Position numbers and translations under genes: made by a program
The notes under the pieces: generated by a model
Told to the model about the DNA's origin: nothing
The model's database searches: none
What the model saw: the letters and a program-made list of their open reading frames with translations, nothing else
Part shown: piece by piece, positions 36,133 through 44,278 of the stretch
Layout of the letters: every line of letters begins with the position of its first letter
How positions within the stretch are numbered: position 1 is the first letter of the stretch
DNA from: Luteitalea sp.
GTDB lineage: Bacteria > Acidobacteriota > Vicinamibacteria > Vicinamibacterales > Vicinamibacteraceae
Assembly: GCA_009377495.1 (NCBI GenBank)
Contig: WHTZ01000003.1
Location: forward strand, 1 to 64,000
Reading direction: 5' to 3'
Length of the DNA stretch: 64,000 nucleotides

Positions 36133-37437
36133 GGTGCTCGACGTTTCACTGCCGTCCCCGACGCGCACGCGGGTCTTCTGCTCTGCGGCCGCGTCCGCGC
36201 TCAGGCACGCGATGGCGGAGCCGAGCGCGCGCTGTGGTCCACAGGCCAAGGGCCTCTTGACGCGCACGGCTGCGCAGAACCCGGCAATCTCGCTGCGATA
36301 CGCGGCGAGCCGATCGATCTGCTCGGACGAACCACCCGCTGACCGTCCGCCGCGTGCGTCCGCGACGCGGCTTTCCGAGGCCTCGAGCACCGGGCCGGAT
36401 CCCTTCTCCGTGACCTCGATGCCCGTGGCCTCCCGGCCCCCGGCCTCGTCGAAGAGGAATGCCTCTGCCTCGCCACGCAGGATCAGCGTGCCCTTCGTTC
36501 CGAAGAACGCTTCGTAGTAGTGGTCGAATGCGTTGGATTCGATGCTGGAAAAGACGGCGGTCCTACCGTCGGGGTACTCGAAAGTCGTGTAGAGATGATC
36601 GGCCACTTCGCGGCCGTCCGCGAAGCGATAGACACCGCCCGAGCCAAAGACCGCCTCCGGTGTGGCATCGAAGAACCAGTTGGCGACCGCGACCTGATGG
36701 CTGCCCAATTCTGCCAGCAAACCCTTGGAATAGCGCTTGTACAAGCGCCAATTGAGCAAGTGCTCCCACGTGGGGTAGCCCCACGGCGACGGGTCGTAGT
36801 CTGGTGAGGGTGGCTCGCCTTTCCGCCGCCAGTTGCCGTTCCGGTGCCACGCGAGCCGGGCGTGGTAGACGTCGCCGAGCACCCCCGCGCGGATGACCCC
36901 TTCATAGGCGGCCTGGTACATGGAGTTGTAAAAGCGCTGATATCCGACTTCGAGCACGCGGTCGTGGCGGGCAGCGACGGCGCGCATACGCTCGCAACCG
37001 GCCGCGTCCCAGGCCATCATCTTCTCGCACAGGACGTGTTTGCCGGCCTCGAGGCATCCCACCGTGATATCGGCGTGTGCCCACAGCGGCGCGGCAATGA
37101 CGACCGCCTCGAGATCTTCTTGCTCGAGCATGTCGCGCCACTCGGCGTAGTGGCGCGCACGCGGCCGGTCTGTCTTGACCAGGACCTCGTCAGCCGCGGC
37201 GAGCTGCCTGGGGTTGATGTCGCATAACGCGCGCACGTCGCCGAAAGCGGGATCGGTCTGTCCCAGGAGGACACGACCCTCGCCACCCACGCCAATGACG
37301 CCGAGGCGTACGGGGCCGCCATGCACGGGGCCCTTGAGCGCCGCGGCTGTTCCTAGACCGGCGAGCGCCGGAACCCCCGCAATCGCCTTGAGGAAATTGC
37401 GACGTCCGACGGCCTGTTGTTCAGGAGTCAGATGCAC
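36130..37437 (-). CDS. Gfo/Idh/MocA family oxidoreductase, Tat-exported
   Basis: 435 residues from a GTG at 37437 with GGAGGG in front; this start gives MHLTPEQQAVGRRNFLKAIA, a Tat signal. An ATG at 37554 is possible but buries that signal. Rossmann motif LGVIGVGGEGRVLL, then the family motif AGKHVLCEKMMAWD with the catalytic-site EKxx, and a C-terminal beta-sheet substrate domain (GYPTWEHLLNWRLYKRYSKG LLAELGSHQ split here). NAD(P)-dependent sugar dehydrogenase or lyase; exported members usually carry tightly bound cofactor. Its stop TAG (36130-36132) lies at the edge of the MITE. Confidence 0.9.
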   Translation of the reverse strand: MHLTPEQQAVGRRNFLKAIAGVPALAGLGTAAALKGPVHGGPVRLGVIGVGGEGRVLLGQTDPAFGDVRALCDINPRQLAAADEVLVKTDRPRARHYAEWRDMLEQEDLEAVVIAAPLWAHADITVGCLEAGKHVLCEKMMAWDAAGCERMRAVAARHDRVLEVGYQRFYNSMYQAAYEGVIRAGVLGDVYHARLAWHRNGNWRRKGEPPSPDYDPSPWGYPTWEHLLNWRLYKRYSKGLLAELGSHQVAVANWFFDATPEAVFGSGGVYRFADGREVADHLYTTFEYPDGRTAVFSSIESNAFDHYYEAFFGTKGTLILRGEAEAFLFDEAGGREATGIEVTEKGSGPVLEASESRVADARGGRSAGGSSEQIDRLAAYRSEIAGFCAAVRVKRPLACGPQRALGSAIACLSADAAAEQKTRVRVGDGSETSST

Positions 37438-37668
37438 AGGCCCTCCACAGCTACTCGTCCCGAGCTTCCCACGATTTGCGACACGCTCGTCGGCGTCAAA
37501 TAGCGCAGGTAGCTCTGGTGTTGCACACCCACAGACGGAAAGCCCATTGACCACATATGATATACGATAAACGGGCGCCTGAATCTAGACGAACTCCCGT
37601 TCCGGGTTTCTCATCCCTGATTCCCGAGTCCCCGTTCGTGATTCCTGGTTTCCGACGGCTCGTCGCGA

Positions 37669-37872
37669 TCACTCCGTCTCTTCATCTGCCCACGGCAGGG
37701 GTTGTGGGCCGGGACGGATGCCGGCGATGTCCGGATCTTCGTCTCCGGAGCGTGCGGGGGTCTGTGCCCGACGGGCCTTGGTGGCCTCCCGTCGCGCCGC
37801 CTTCTGCTTTTGTCGTTCCATCCGCGCGCGTTCTCGCTCGCGCTTGAGTTGAGTGGGTCTCGACCGAGCCAT
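37669..37872 (-). CDS. Small highly charged protein
   Basis: 67 residues, with an Arg/Lys/Glu-rich helical first half (RERERARMERQKQKAARREA) and a proline-rich acidic tail (PGPQPLPWADEETE). GGAGGA lies upstream of the ATG. Not a family I can name; the composition suggests a nucleic-acid- or ribosome-associated protein. Convincing because of the ribosome-binding site and codon use. Confidence 0.55.
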   Translation of the reverse strand: MARSRPTQLKRERERARMERQKQKAARREATKARRAQTPARSGDEDPDIAGIRPGPQPLPWADEETE

Positions 37873-37893
37873 CCAGGTCCTCCTCGGGCTAGG

Positions 37894-38142
37894 CTAGTCG
37901 CGTGCTCCGGCCAACGGTTGCCCGCTACTCTTGGGCGTGGCCCGCTTGCCGCGCTTGGCTGCCTTGCTCCGAGGTGGCGGCGCCGGCTCGTCGGTCGGCT
38001 CGAGCACGACGAGACTTGTCACGAACGTGCGGAGTCCGTGCTGGTCGAAGTCAATCACGGTGTGGCGCACATTGGCGTCGGTGACGGTGCCCGGCCCGTA
38101 ATTGGGCTGCGTGACGCGGTCGCCCTTGGCATACAGTCGCAT
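37894..38142 (-). CDS. Small DUF3553-like protein with basic tail
   Basis: 82 residues from the ATG at 38142, which has AAGGAG; the longer open frame upstream lacks one. The N-terminal 45 residues (YAKGDRVTQPNYGPGTVTDA; HTVIDFDQHGLRTFVTSLVV) form the small SH3-like barrel found at the C-terminus of UvrD-type helicases and as stand-alone DUF3553-like proteins. The tail is Lys/Arg/Pro-rich. Probably binds nucleic acid or RNA polymerase. Confidence 0.7.
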   Translation of the reverse strand: MRLYAKGDRVTQPNYGPGTVTDANVRHTVIDFDQHGLRTFVTSLVVLEPTDEPAPPPRSKAAKRGKRATPKSSGQPLAGARD

Positions 38143-38464
38143 AGAACTCCTTTGCGGAAGGCGGATATCCGACCGGTAGGGCCAAGCCTCTACCCGGCAG
38201 AAGTGACCGAATCGGGCTGATTGCCTTCGCGAACGACGACCGTCCGCTTCGGCAAAGCCTAGCCGGAGCGCCGCAACTACTCGCGCCGCGCGGGCCTGGC
38301 TCAATCGACTCCGATGTGAGGCGGAGCGTGCGGGCTGAATCCGCGGCTCCTAGAAGTGTACATCATCGTGAGCCAGACCGAAAGGCAACGGAAGGGTGCT
38401 AAACGGGAACGTGGGGTCGCAACGGCGGAAAAGAGGAGTTTCGCAGCGGAAAAAGGAACCGGCA

Positions 38465-38500
38465 CTCGGCCCTCGCCCCTGGCACCTCGCCCCTCTTTTA
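38465..38500 (-). repeat. G-rich tract after lipoprotein gene
   Basis: On the minus strand the sequence after the stop reads AAGAGGGGCGAGGTGCCAGG then GGCGAGGGCCGAG. Same purine-rich design as the tracts at 13931, 19800, 52678 and 60611. Confidence 0.5.
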
Positions 38501-39223
38501 GAGCGCTGGCTGTTCGATGTCAATCGGCACGTTGTATTCGTACGCGACCTGCGACTTCATGTCGAAGAGGCCCGTACGCGTTTCCATCTCCGTTCGCGCC
38601 GGCAACCCGTCATCCGTGCGCACCCACGCTTTGCCTGTCCCGTCGAAGATCATGCCGAGCGCTTTCCACTGGAATCGGAACGTGTAGGCGGATGATGTGA
38701 CGCCACTTGCGCTGTCCGTGCCAACCAGTTGCACGTCGGTGATCCCGCTGGCAAGCATCTGCGTGAGGTCGGCGGAGGGCTTCGCTGCGGATGCGCGGTC
38801 GGCTGCTTGCCACGTGCCATTGGCATGCAGGTACGTCTTGCCCTCGATCGCGACGATCTCGCCGGACAGTCCGCCGCGCCGCCATTTCACACGGGCTCGA
38901 TCCGGTGCTGCGTGCTCGGAGATCCGCACCATCGGCTGAATGGTGAGTCCAATGTTGGTCGTAACCGTGGACTTATCGGTCAAGCGATAGGGATACGCCG
39001 TCCGGAGCTTGTCAAAGGCCCGGAGAAGCGCTTTGTGCGTAGGATCTGCAGCCGTGCGCGCCGCCTCTGCATGCGAGGCAGGCTGGGCCTGGGCGGATGC
39101 CGCGTCGCGGCGGAGCGCCTGCACCTGCTCTTGCCGCGGGTCTTGACCGCAGCCAGGCAGCAACAGCGCGACCGTGACCAACAACGTATGCGTTTTCCAC
39201 GTCCGATTAGCCGGCAGCCTCAT
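38498..39223 (-). CDS. Lipoprotein of LolA-like appearance
   Basis: 241 residues from the ATG at 39223 (ACGGAG ahead). The signal ends LLLPGC, a lipobox with Cys25 as acylation site. The mature part has a Gln/Ala-rich linker and then a mostly beta domain (IVAIEGKTYLHANGTWQAAD; SSAYTFRFQWKALGMIFDGT; MKSQVAYEYNVPIDIEQPAL) that resembles the half-barrel of LolA/LppX/DUF-type lipoproteins; I would not assign more. It ends the same-strand run after the thioredoxin-like gene. Confidence 0.75.
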   Translation of the reverse strand: MRLPANRTWKTHTLLVTVALLLPGCGQDPRQEQVQALRRDAASAQAQPASHAEAARTAADPTHKALLRAFDKLRTAYPYRLTDKSTVTTNIGLTIQPMVRISEHAAPDRARVKWRRGGLSGEIVAIEGKTYLHANGTWQAADRASAAKPSADLTQMLASGITDVQLVGTDSASGVTSSAYTFRFQWKALGMIFDGTGKAWVRTDDGLPARTEMETRTGLFDMKSQVAYEYNVPIDIEQPAL

Positions 39224-39294
39224 AACCCGCTCCGTGAACGGCCGCGCGCCATGACCATTGCGGCAGCCGCGCTCCTTGGGCCGCCCCTTGCGCC

Positions 39295-39798
39295 TCACCG
39301 TAAGCGTTTCAGCACCTCGGCTTCTTCATCGGCCTGGAGCCTGCCGATCCAAGAGTCGGTCACCTCGCCCTTGTTGTTGACCAGAATCAACGTCGGTGTG
39401 CCCACGACGTTCAGGGAGCTCAGCGGGTGTTGTCTGACCTCCTTGATCGAAACCTTGAGGGAGTCGAGATACTGGCGTGCTTCGCCGATCTCCTGAGGCA
39501 GGACCGCGATCAGTTGCACGTCGCTCTTGTTGGCGGTCTCTTTCACGAGCTGCTGATAAAAGGGCGCACTCTCCGTGCAGAATCCGCAACCGACCGCGAG
39601 GGCCAGGACCAGCGTCTGCTTGCTCTTTTCCCACTGCACCTCGTCCAGCGAAACCTTCGTTCCGGCCGCGATCTCCGGCTGCCCAGCGTTACGCGGACTG
39701 AGCACGAACATCTGGAGGAGAATCACCCCGAGGAACAGGGCCACGACGATGATGGCGACGTTGGCGACAACCTCGAGCTTCTTGGCGAGACCGCTCAT
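39295..39798 (-). CDS. Membrane-tethered thioredoxin-like protein (CGFC)
   Basis: 167 residues from the ATG at 39798 (AGGATG in front). One membrane helix (VANVAIIVVALFLGVILLQM, residues 11-30) places a thioredoxin fold in the periplasm. The active site is CGFC (71-74), and the cis-proline is in VVGTPTLILVN. The CGFC dipeptide and ResA/TlpA-like layout leave oxidase or reductase roles open. It lies directly downstream of two secreted six-cysteine peptides, beyond a terminator, which makes it a good candidate for handling their disulfides. Confidence 0.85.
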   Translation of the reverse strand: MSGLAKKLEVVANVAIIVVALFLGVILLQMFVLSPRNAGQPEIAAGTKVSLDEVQWEKSKQTLVLALAVGCGFCTESAPFYQQLVKETANKSDVQLIAVLPQEIGEARQYLDSLKVSIKEVRQHPLSSLNVVGTPTLILVNNKGEVTDSWIGRLQADEEAEVLKRLR

Positions 39799-39865
39799 AT
39801 GCCCATCCTGGAAGAGAGTTGAGGGGCTTGATTCTAATGCCTTCGAGGAAGCGTTGACAAGTGAG

Positions 39866-39928
39866 CAGAAAAGAAAGGAGGCATCGCTCAGAACGCTGGG
39901 AGGAGTGCTCACAGGTCTGAGCGATGCC
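39866..39928 (-). terminator. Rho-independent terminator after six-cysteine peptide genes
   Basis: A perfect 13-bp stem GGCATCGCTCAGA (39880-39892) / TCTGAGCGATGCC (39916-39928), 23-base loop, followed on the minus strand by TCCTTTCTTTTCT. It ends the peptide transcript 22 bp after the second peptide gene and before the thioredoxin-like gene. Confidence 0.75.
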
Positions 39929-39949
39929 CACGGCTTCACCGGTAAGCGT

Positions 39950-40198
39950 TTACCCGGTGATGATGCACAGGACGCCGCACAGGATTTCCAGTGCGGCAAC
40001 GCCCGCACCGCAGACGATCGAGCCGATGCCGCCCGGATTGGTCAGCAAGCAGTACTGCATGTTTGCCAGCGTGACCTCGATACACTGCGCACGGCAAATG
40101 GGCTGCTGTGCGAAGGCAGGTACCGCAAACACCACACCTACCAACGCAACCAACATCAGCAGCCTGAACGCGAGCCCCTTGATTTCAGCTTTGGTCAT
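39950..40198 (-). CDS. Secreted six-cysteine peptide A
   Basis: 82-residue precursor. Signal peptide (LLMLVALVGVVFAVPAFA, cleavage before QQ) and a mature peptide of about 52 residues with six cysteines spaced C-x3-C-x10-C-x12-C-x10-C-x3-C, starting CRAQC and ending CGVLC. The spacing is symmetric and identical to peptide B upstream although most other residues differ. Twin CX3C spacing recalls alpha-hairpinin and twin-CX3C proteins, but I know no bacterial family with this pattern. GGGGGTGG serves as ribosome-binding site. Likely an exported disulfide-bonded peptide; antimicrobial, signalling or structural roles are all open. Confidence 0.8.
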   Translation of the reverse strand: MTKAEIKGLAFRLLMLVALVGVVFAVPAFAQQPICRAQCIEVTLANMQYCLLTNPGGIGSIVCGAGVAALEILCGVLCIITG

Positions 40199-40278
40199 TG
40201 TCCACCCCCGGATTCAAACCGGTGATAACAGGCTAAACGTGAGCCTCTCTTGAGTTCACCGTTCCTCGTGTGGGCGCC

Positions 40279-40509
40279 TTACCAGCAGAAGGCGTCACAG
40301 AGGATTTCCTGGTTGTAGGCAGCCCATCCACAAAGTATCCCGTACGTCCCGCTGGCGTTGCCGAGCGCACAGTACGACAGGGCGACCTGATACTTCTGGA
40401 TGCACCCCTGGAAACACAGTTCTCGCACTTGGGCGTACGCGGGTACAGCGAACACCGCGCCGACCAACATGACCAGCATTACTAACTTGAGCAAAAGCGT
40501 TTTGGTCAT
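40279..40509 (-). CDS. Secreted six-cysteine peptide B
   Basis: 76-residue precursor from the ATG at 40509 (AGGAGG 8 bases ahead; an upstream GTG would swallow that site). Signal peptide (LVMLVMLVGAVFAVPAYA) is close to that of peptide A. The mature peptide starts CFQGC, ends CDAFCW, and has the same C-x3-C-x10-C-x12-C-x10-C-x3-C spacing. A and B are tandem paralogs 80 bp apart with no terminator between, so they should be co-transcribed. Confidence 0.8.
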   Translation of the reverse strand: MTKTLLLKLVMLVMLVGAVFAVPAYAQVRELCFQGCIQKYQVALSYCALGNASGTYGILCGWAAYNQEILCDAFCW

Positions 40510-40792
40510 TTTGTCATCCTCCTGTTGAGCTAACGGCACGAATCACACCTCACTGGAGCGCTGGTCACATCTGACGACAGACCGCCGCTCGTCGACGTTT
40601 CCAGCGCGTGTGACCCGGTGTAGGCGACGCAAAGCTGAACGCGGGGCGACCTCGTCCATGCTGCTCACCCGTGCAGAGTCCAACACCAGCGTCCCGGGGC
40701 CTCGTGACCCTCGCCCACGACGGGAAAGAGCCTCTGGCGTCGGTCGGCCCACCGGAGTGGGCGCCTGCCTCAGATCTGTCGACCTAAGGCGT

Positions 40793-40894
40793 TCAGAGCG
40801 GGAGCGCGCCGCCCAGCAGACCCGAGACGATCCCGAGCACCGGCTCCAACAGACCGAAAACGAGGGCAAGGATTGTGTCAAGCGGCAGAGCCAT
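40793..40894 (-). CDS. 33-residue hydrophobic peptide
   Basis: Opens at the ATG at 40894 with AAAGGAGG 7 bases upstream (another ATG in the same frame at 40900 would be too close). Sequence: MALPLDTILALVFGLLEPVL then GIVSGLLGGALPL, one hydrophobic, Gly/Leu-rich amphipathic helix, no cysteine, no cleavable signal. Could be a small membrane protein or a leaderless bacteriocin-like peptide. Upstream of the six-cysteine peptide genes on the same strand (283 bp away). Confidence 0.5.
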   Translation of the reverse strand: MALPLDTILALVFGLLEPVLGIVSGLLGGALPL

Positions 40895-41557
40895 GGTCAT
40901 TCCTCCTTTGCTACGGCTACCTGGGGGCTCATGCACCCGCGTGGTTCGTCCGACGAATCCACCCAACGGGTGGCCACCAGTGCCGAGCCTGGGGAGTTGC
41001 TCGAACCACCGGCGTGACGAGACCGCGGCGCTTTTGGGGAAACGGCGCCCTAGTCGCTACATGAGCAGGACGTAAGATACTCCAGGCGGGTAATAGTGTC
41101 AATAGGGTCAATCCCCCTAGGCGAATGGGTCTTCAGGCCAAGTTCACAATTGCAGTGTCTGCGGATCGCTCCGAACATCGAGGGATGAATTGTAGTAGAA
41201 CTCACGACTACTACGTTTAGGAAATCACCATGGATAAGATACATATGAGTCCTATTTGTCAAAATTAATCCACGTTGTCTCGGTTAAACACCACGCCAAT
41301 CACATACTCTCCTGCAGTGTACACCTGCGGCTCGATTGGGCTGCGTCTCGAGCTGCACGTAGATGCTGGTCCAGGGGTATTTTTTGTGCGACGTGCCCAG
41401 GGCGAAGTGTGAGCGGAAAGGTTCACGATTCATGGTCGAACGGGCGAGGAGGAGGCGGGGCGGTTACGCGTGGCACCGTGGCTGTCGTATACCAGCATAG
41501 GGACTGCCGAGCGTCCGCCGATCGCGCGTCATCCGGCTCTTCCCAAATGGTAATAAG
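40895..41557. other. AT-richer intergenic region, divergent promoters expected
   Basis: About 660 bp between divergent units. It is clearly more AT-rich than its surroundings around 41080-41300 and holds GTAGTAG / CTACTAC (about 41190-41215). No convincing gene. It probably contains promoters for the peptide cluster (minus) and for the adenylating-enzyme operon (plus). Confidence 0.45.
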
Positions 41558-42643
41558 ATGCCTTCCTCGATGCCTGTTTCCACTGACGCTGTAGCGGCGC
41601 GCGAAGCACTGGACCGCTGGACGCGCGAAATCGTGCAATGGCACTTCGACCCGGCCACGGGAGCGCCATTTTGGCTGGAGTACGCGAGCCGCCTCGATTG
41701 GGATCCGCGGCTCGAGGTTCGCACCTACGACGATCTGGCGAAGTTTGGCGCCTTTCAAGATGACTGGCTACGTGGCGGCCCCGTCCGCCGCTGGGTGCCC
41801 AAGGCCTACGTCGGACGTCCCGTGTCGCTGTTCGAGACCGGCGGCAGCACCGGGGTTCCAAAATCTCGGATCAGCGTCGAGGATTTCCGCACCGATTACG
41901 AACAGTTCAGCGAGACCCTGCCCGACTGGGCCTTCCCGGCAGGCGGCGACTGGTTGGCCATCGGTCCGACGGGGCCACGTCGCCTCCGACTCGCGGTAGA
42001 GCACCTCGCGCAGCATCGCGGCGGCATCTGCTTCATGGTGGACCTCGATCCTCGTTGGGTCATCAAGCTGATCAAAAGGCGTGCGTTCGACGAGGCGGAG
42101 CGCTATAAGCAGCACGTCATCGATCAGGCGCTCACGCTGCTGCGCGCGCACGACACGATTCGGTGCCTCTTCACCACGCCGAAGCTGCTCGAGGCGCTCT
42201 GCGAGAAGGTGTCGCTGCGCAAGATCGGGATCACGGGCGTGTTCTGCGGTGGGACCGAGATGACGCCGCAATTCCACCGCTTCGCGGTCGAAGAGCTGCT
42301 CGAAGGCGTTTACTTTGCGCCCACCTACGGCAACACCCTGATGGGACTCGCCGTGCACAAGCCGGTCGTGCCCGAGGACAACTACGCCGTCATCTATTAC
42401 CCGCCTTCGCCCCGCGCGATGATGGAGGTCGTCGATCCCGATCGGCCGGACCGGGTGGTGGCGTACGGCGAGACAGGCCGGGTGCGTCTGACGACGCTCA
42501 CGAAAGAGTTCTTCATGCCCCGCTTGCTGGAGCGCGACGAGGCGGAGCGCGAGCCGCCGTGCGAGCGCTATCCGTGGGACGGCGTCCGCAACGTGCGCCC
42601 GTTTTCACGATTTCAGGCAACAGTCGTCGAGGGAGTCTACTAG
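41558..42643 (+). CDS. LuxE/EhpF-like adenylating enzyme lacking the C-terminal domain
   Basis: 361 residues. The P-loop-like FETGGSTGVPKS (92-103), GVFCGGTEMTPQFHRF and FAPTYGNTLMG, and a late TGRVRLTTLTKEFF match the large domain of ANL enzymes, but there is no room for the usual C-terminal domain. Two known truncated types do this: LuxE acyl-protein synthetases and EhpF of phenazine biosynthesis. Predicted job: activate a carboxylate as acyl-adenylate and hand it to the aldehyde dehydrogenase coded next. Substrate unknown. The TAG stop is the first three bases of MITE copy 2. Confidence 0.8.
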   Translation: MPSSMPVSTDAVAAREALDRWTREIVQWHFDPATGAPFWLEYASRLDWDPRLEVRTYDDLAKFGAFQDDWLRGGPVRRWVPKAYVGRPVSLFETGGSTGVPKSRISVEDFRTDYEQFSETLPDWAFPAGGDWLAIGPTGPRRLRLAVEHLAQHRGGICFMVDLDPRWVIKLIKRRAFDEAERYKQHVIDQALTLLRAHDTIRCLFTTPKLLEALCEKVSLRKIGITGVFCGGTEMTPQFHRFAVEELLEGVYFAPTYGNTLMGLAVHKPVVPEDNYAVIYYPPSPRAMMEVVDPDRPDRVVAYGETGRVRLTTLTKEFFMPRLLERDEAEREPPCERYPWDGVRNVRPFSRFQATVVEGVY

Positions 42644-42804
42644 TGTCCTGTCTCAGCGATTCGCGACATAATTCCCGGGCGGGGCATCCCGCCTGGCTTC
42701 GTTGCTCGTCGGTCAAATACGGCCTGTATGCTCCCTCCTCGCGCCTCGCCAGCCGGGCGCCGCGCTCCGGGACTCATGCCACGAATCACTGAGACAGGAC
42801 ACTA
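42641..42804. mobile_element. 164-bp MITE-like element, copy 2
   Basis: Same length and ends as the copy at 35969, about seven differences by eye. CTAG at both boundaries. It fills exactly the gap between the adenylating enzyme and the aldehyde dehydrogenase: its left TAG is the upstream stop codon and the next ATG is 4 bases beyond its right end. The near-palindromic sequence would form a long hairpin in the operon mRNA. Confidence 0.9.
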
Positions 42805-42807
42805 GCG

Positions 42808-44277
42808 ATGTTGCACATTCCCTTGCTGAGGCATGGCGTATCGTACAGGAGCCTCGACGAGGCACACGTTCCGCATCACCGCACTGGACAGCCATTCGTC
42901 GCGGTGAGTCAAGCCAACGTGGGGCTCATTCGCCGCGACCTGTTGCCGAGCCACCAGGCGGCCGCACGGCGGGCGCTGGCCACGCTGTCGGCGGAGCACC
43001 TGCTCGCGATCTGCCAGGAAGCCGCCGATCGGTTCCTTCACGGCACGCTCCCGATTGGCGACGATCAGCAGACGCCGCAGGACTACATCGAGCAAGTCTC
43101 CGCGACCACGGGGATGCCCTATGTGCTCGCGCGGCGCAATATGGGCCGAATTGCCGATGTGCTCCTCCAGATGCGGCAGATCATCGGCGGCCTGACACGC
43201 CAGCTCGGTCTGCCGGTTCTCGATACTGGGGTCGGCGAGGTCGCGGGGCAAGTCTTGAGCTTCTTCCCCCGCACCCAGGCGCTGGCCGTCGTCCTGCCGA
43301 GCAACTCGCCGGGCGTGCACGCGCTCTGGACGCCCGCTGTGCCGCTGAAGACGCCGCTCGTCTTGAAGCCCGGCAGCGCCGAGCTCTGGACGCCGTTCCG
43401 GATTGCGCAGGCGTTCATCGCGTCGGGCTGCCCAGTCGAGGCGTTCAGCTACTACCCGTCGGACCACGCGGGCGCGGGCGAGATCATCCGCCAGTGCGGG
43501 CGCTCGATGTTCTTTGGCGATGCCTCGTCGGTGGGCATCTTTGGCGGAGATCCGAGGGTCGAGCTGCACGGGCCCGGCTACACGAAGATTCTGATCGGCT
43601 CGGATCAGATTGAGCGCTGGACGGACCACTTGGACCTGATGGTGGCCTCTATTGCCGACAATGGTGGCCGTTCGTGCGTGAACGCTTCCGGCATCTGGGT
43701 GCCCGCACGAGGTCGCGAGATCGCCGAAGCGCTCGCCTCACGCCTCGCGGCGATCGTGCCGCGGGAAGCAGACGACCCGGAAGCCCGGATCGCGCCCTTC
43801 ACCGATCCACGCGTGGCTACCTGGGTCGATAACCAGATCGAAGCGGGGCTGCGGGAGCCGGGTGCGATCGACCTCACGGCTGGTCACCGCCGCGGCCCGC
43901 GGGCGGTCCAGGAGCACGGATGCACGTACATGCTACCGACCATCGTCTACTGCGATAGTCCCGGGCATCCGCTGGCGAACCGCGAGTTTCTTTTTCCTTT
44001 CGCGAGTGTCGTCGAGATGGGACCTGAGGAGATGGCGCGGTTGCCCGAGGCCATGGGCCCCACTCTGGTCGTCACTGCCTTGACGTCGGACCGTGGGCTG
44101 CTCGAGCGTCTCATCGCGTCGTCGCTGGTCGATCGCCTGAATGTCGGGCCCATCGCGACCAACCAGATCGCGTGGGATCAGCCGCACGAAGGTAACCTCT
44201 TCGAACATCTGTACGCGCGGCGCGCCTTTCAGCAGACCGCTCCGGCCCGCGTGAGCGCGACCGGGAGCGCCGCCTGA
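42808..44277 (+). CDS. Aldehyde dehydrogenase-family reductase (LuxC/EhpG-like)
   Basis: 489 residues with the aldehyde dehydrogenase fold: AVVLPSNSPGVHALWTPAVP in the nucleotide-binding region, LVLKPGSAELWTPFRIA, MFFGDASSVGIFGG, and catalytic Cys290 in DNGGRSCVNASG. The NSPGVH motif is closer to acyl reductases than to classical aldehyde oxidisers. Next to a truncated adenylating enzyme, reduction of an activated carboxylate to an aldehyde is the likely reaction. The ribosome-binding site is poor because the MITE ends 4 bp upstream. Confidence 0.82.
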   Translation: MLHIPLLRHGVSYRSLDEAHVPHHRTGQPFVAVSQANVGLIRRDLLPSHQAAARRALATLSAEHLLAICQEAADRFLHGTLPIGDDQQTPQDYIEQVSATTGMPYVLARRNMGRIADVLLQMRQIIGGLTRQLGLPVLDTGVGEVAGQVLSFFPRTQALAVVLPSNSPGVHALWTPAVPLKTPLVLKPGSAELWTPFRIAQAFIASGCPVEAFSYYPSDHAGAGEIIRQCGRSMFFGDASSVGIFGGDPRVELHGPGYTKILIGSDQIERWTDHLDLMVASIADNGGRSCVNASGIWVPARGREIAEALASRLAAIVPREADDPEARIAPFTDPRVATWVDNQIEAGLREPGAIDLTAGHRRGPRAVQEHGCTYMLPTIVYCDSPGHPLANREFLFPFASVVEMGPEEMARLPEAMGPTLVVTALTSDRGLLERLIASSLVDRLNVGPIATNQIAWDQPHEGNLFEHLYARRAFQQTAPARVSATGSAA

Positions 44278-44278
44278 C

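Noticed and set aside
40543-40881. A 112-codon minus-strand frame upstream of the six-cysteine peptides
   Set aside because: Ser/Arg-rich, no ribosome-binding site, and it overlaps the 33-residue peptide which has a strong one.
41190-41215. GTAGTAG/CTACTAC inverted pair as a member of the GTAG REP family
   Set aside because: Lacks the GC-rich stem and tetraloop; probably chance in AT-richer DNA.
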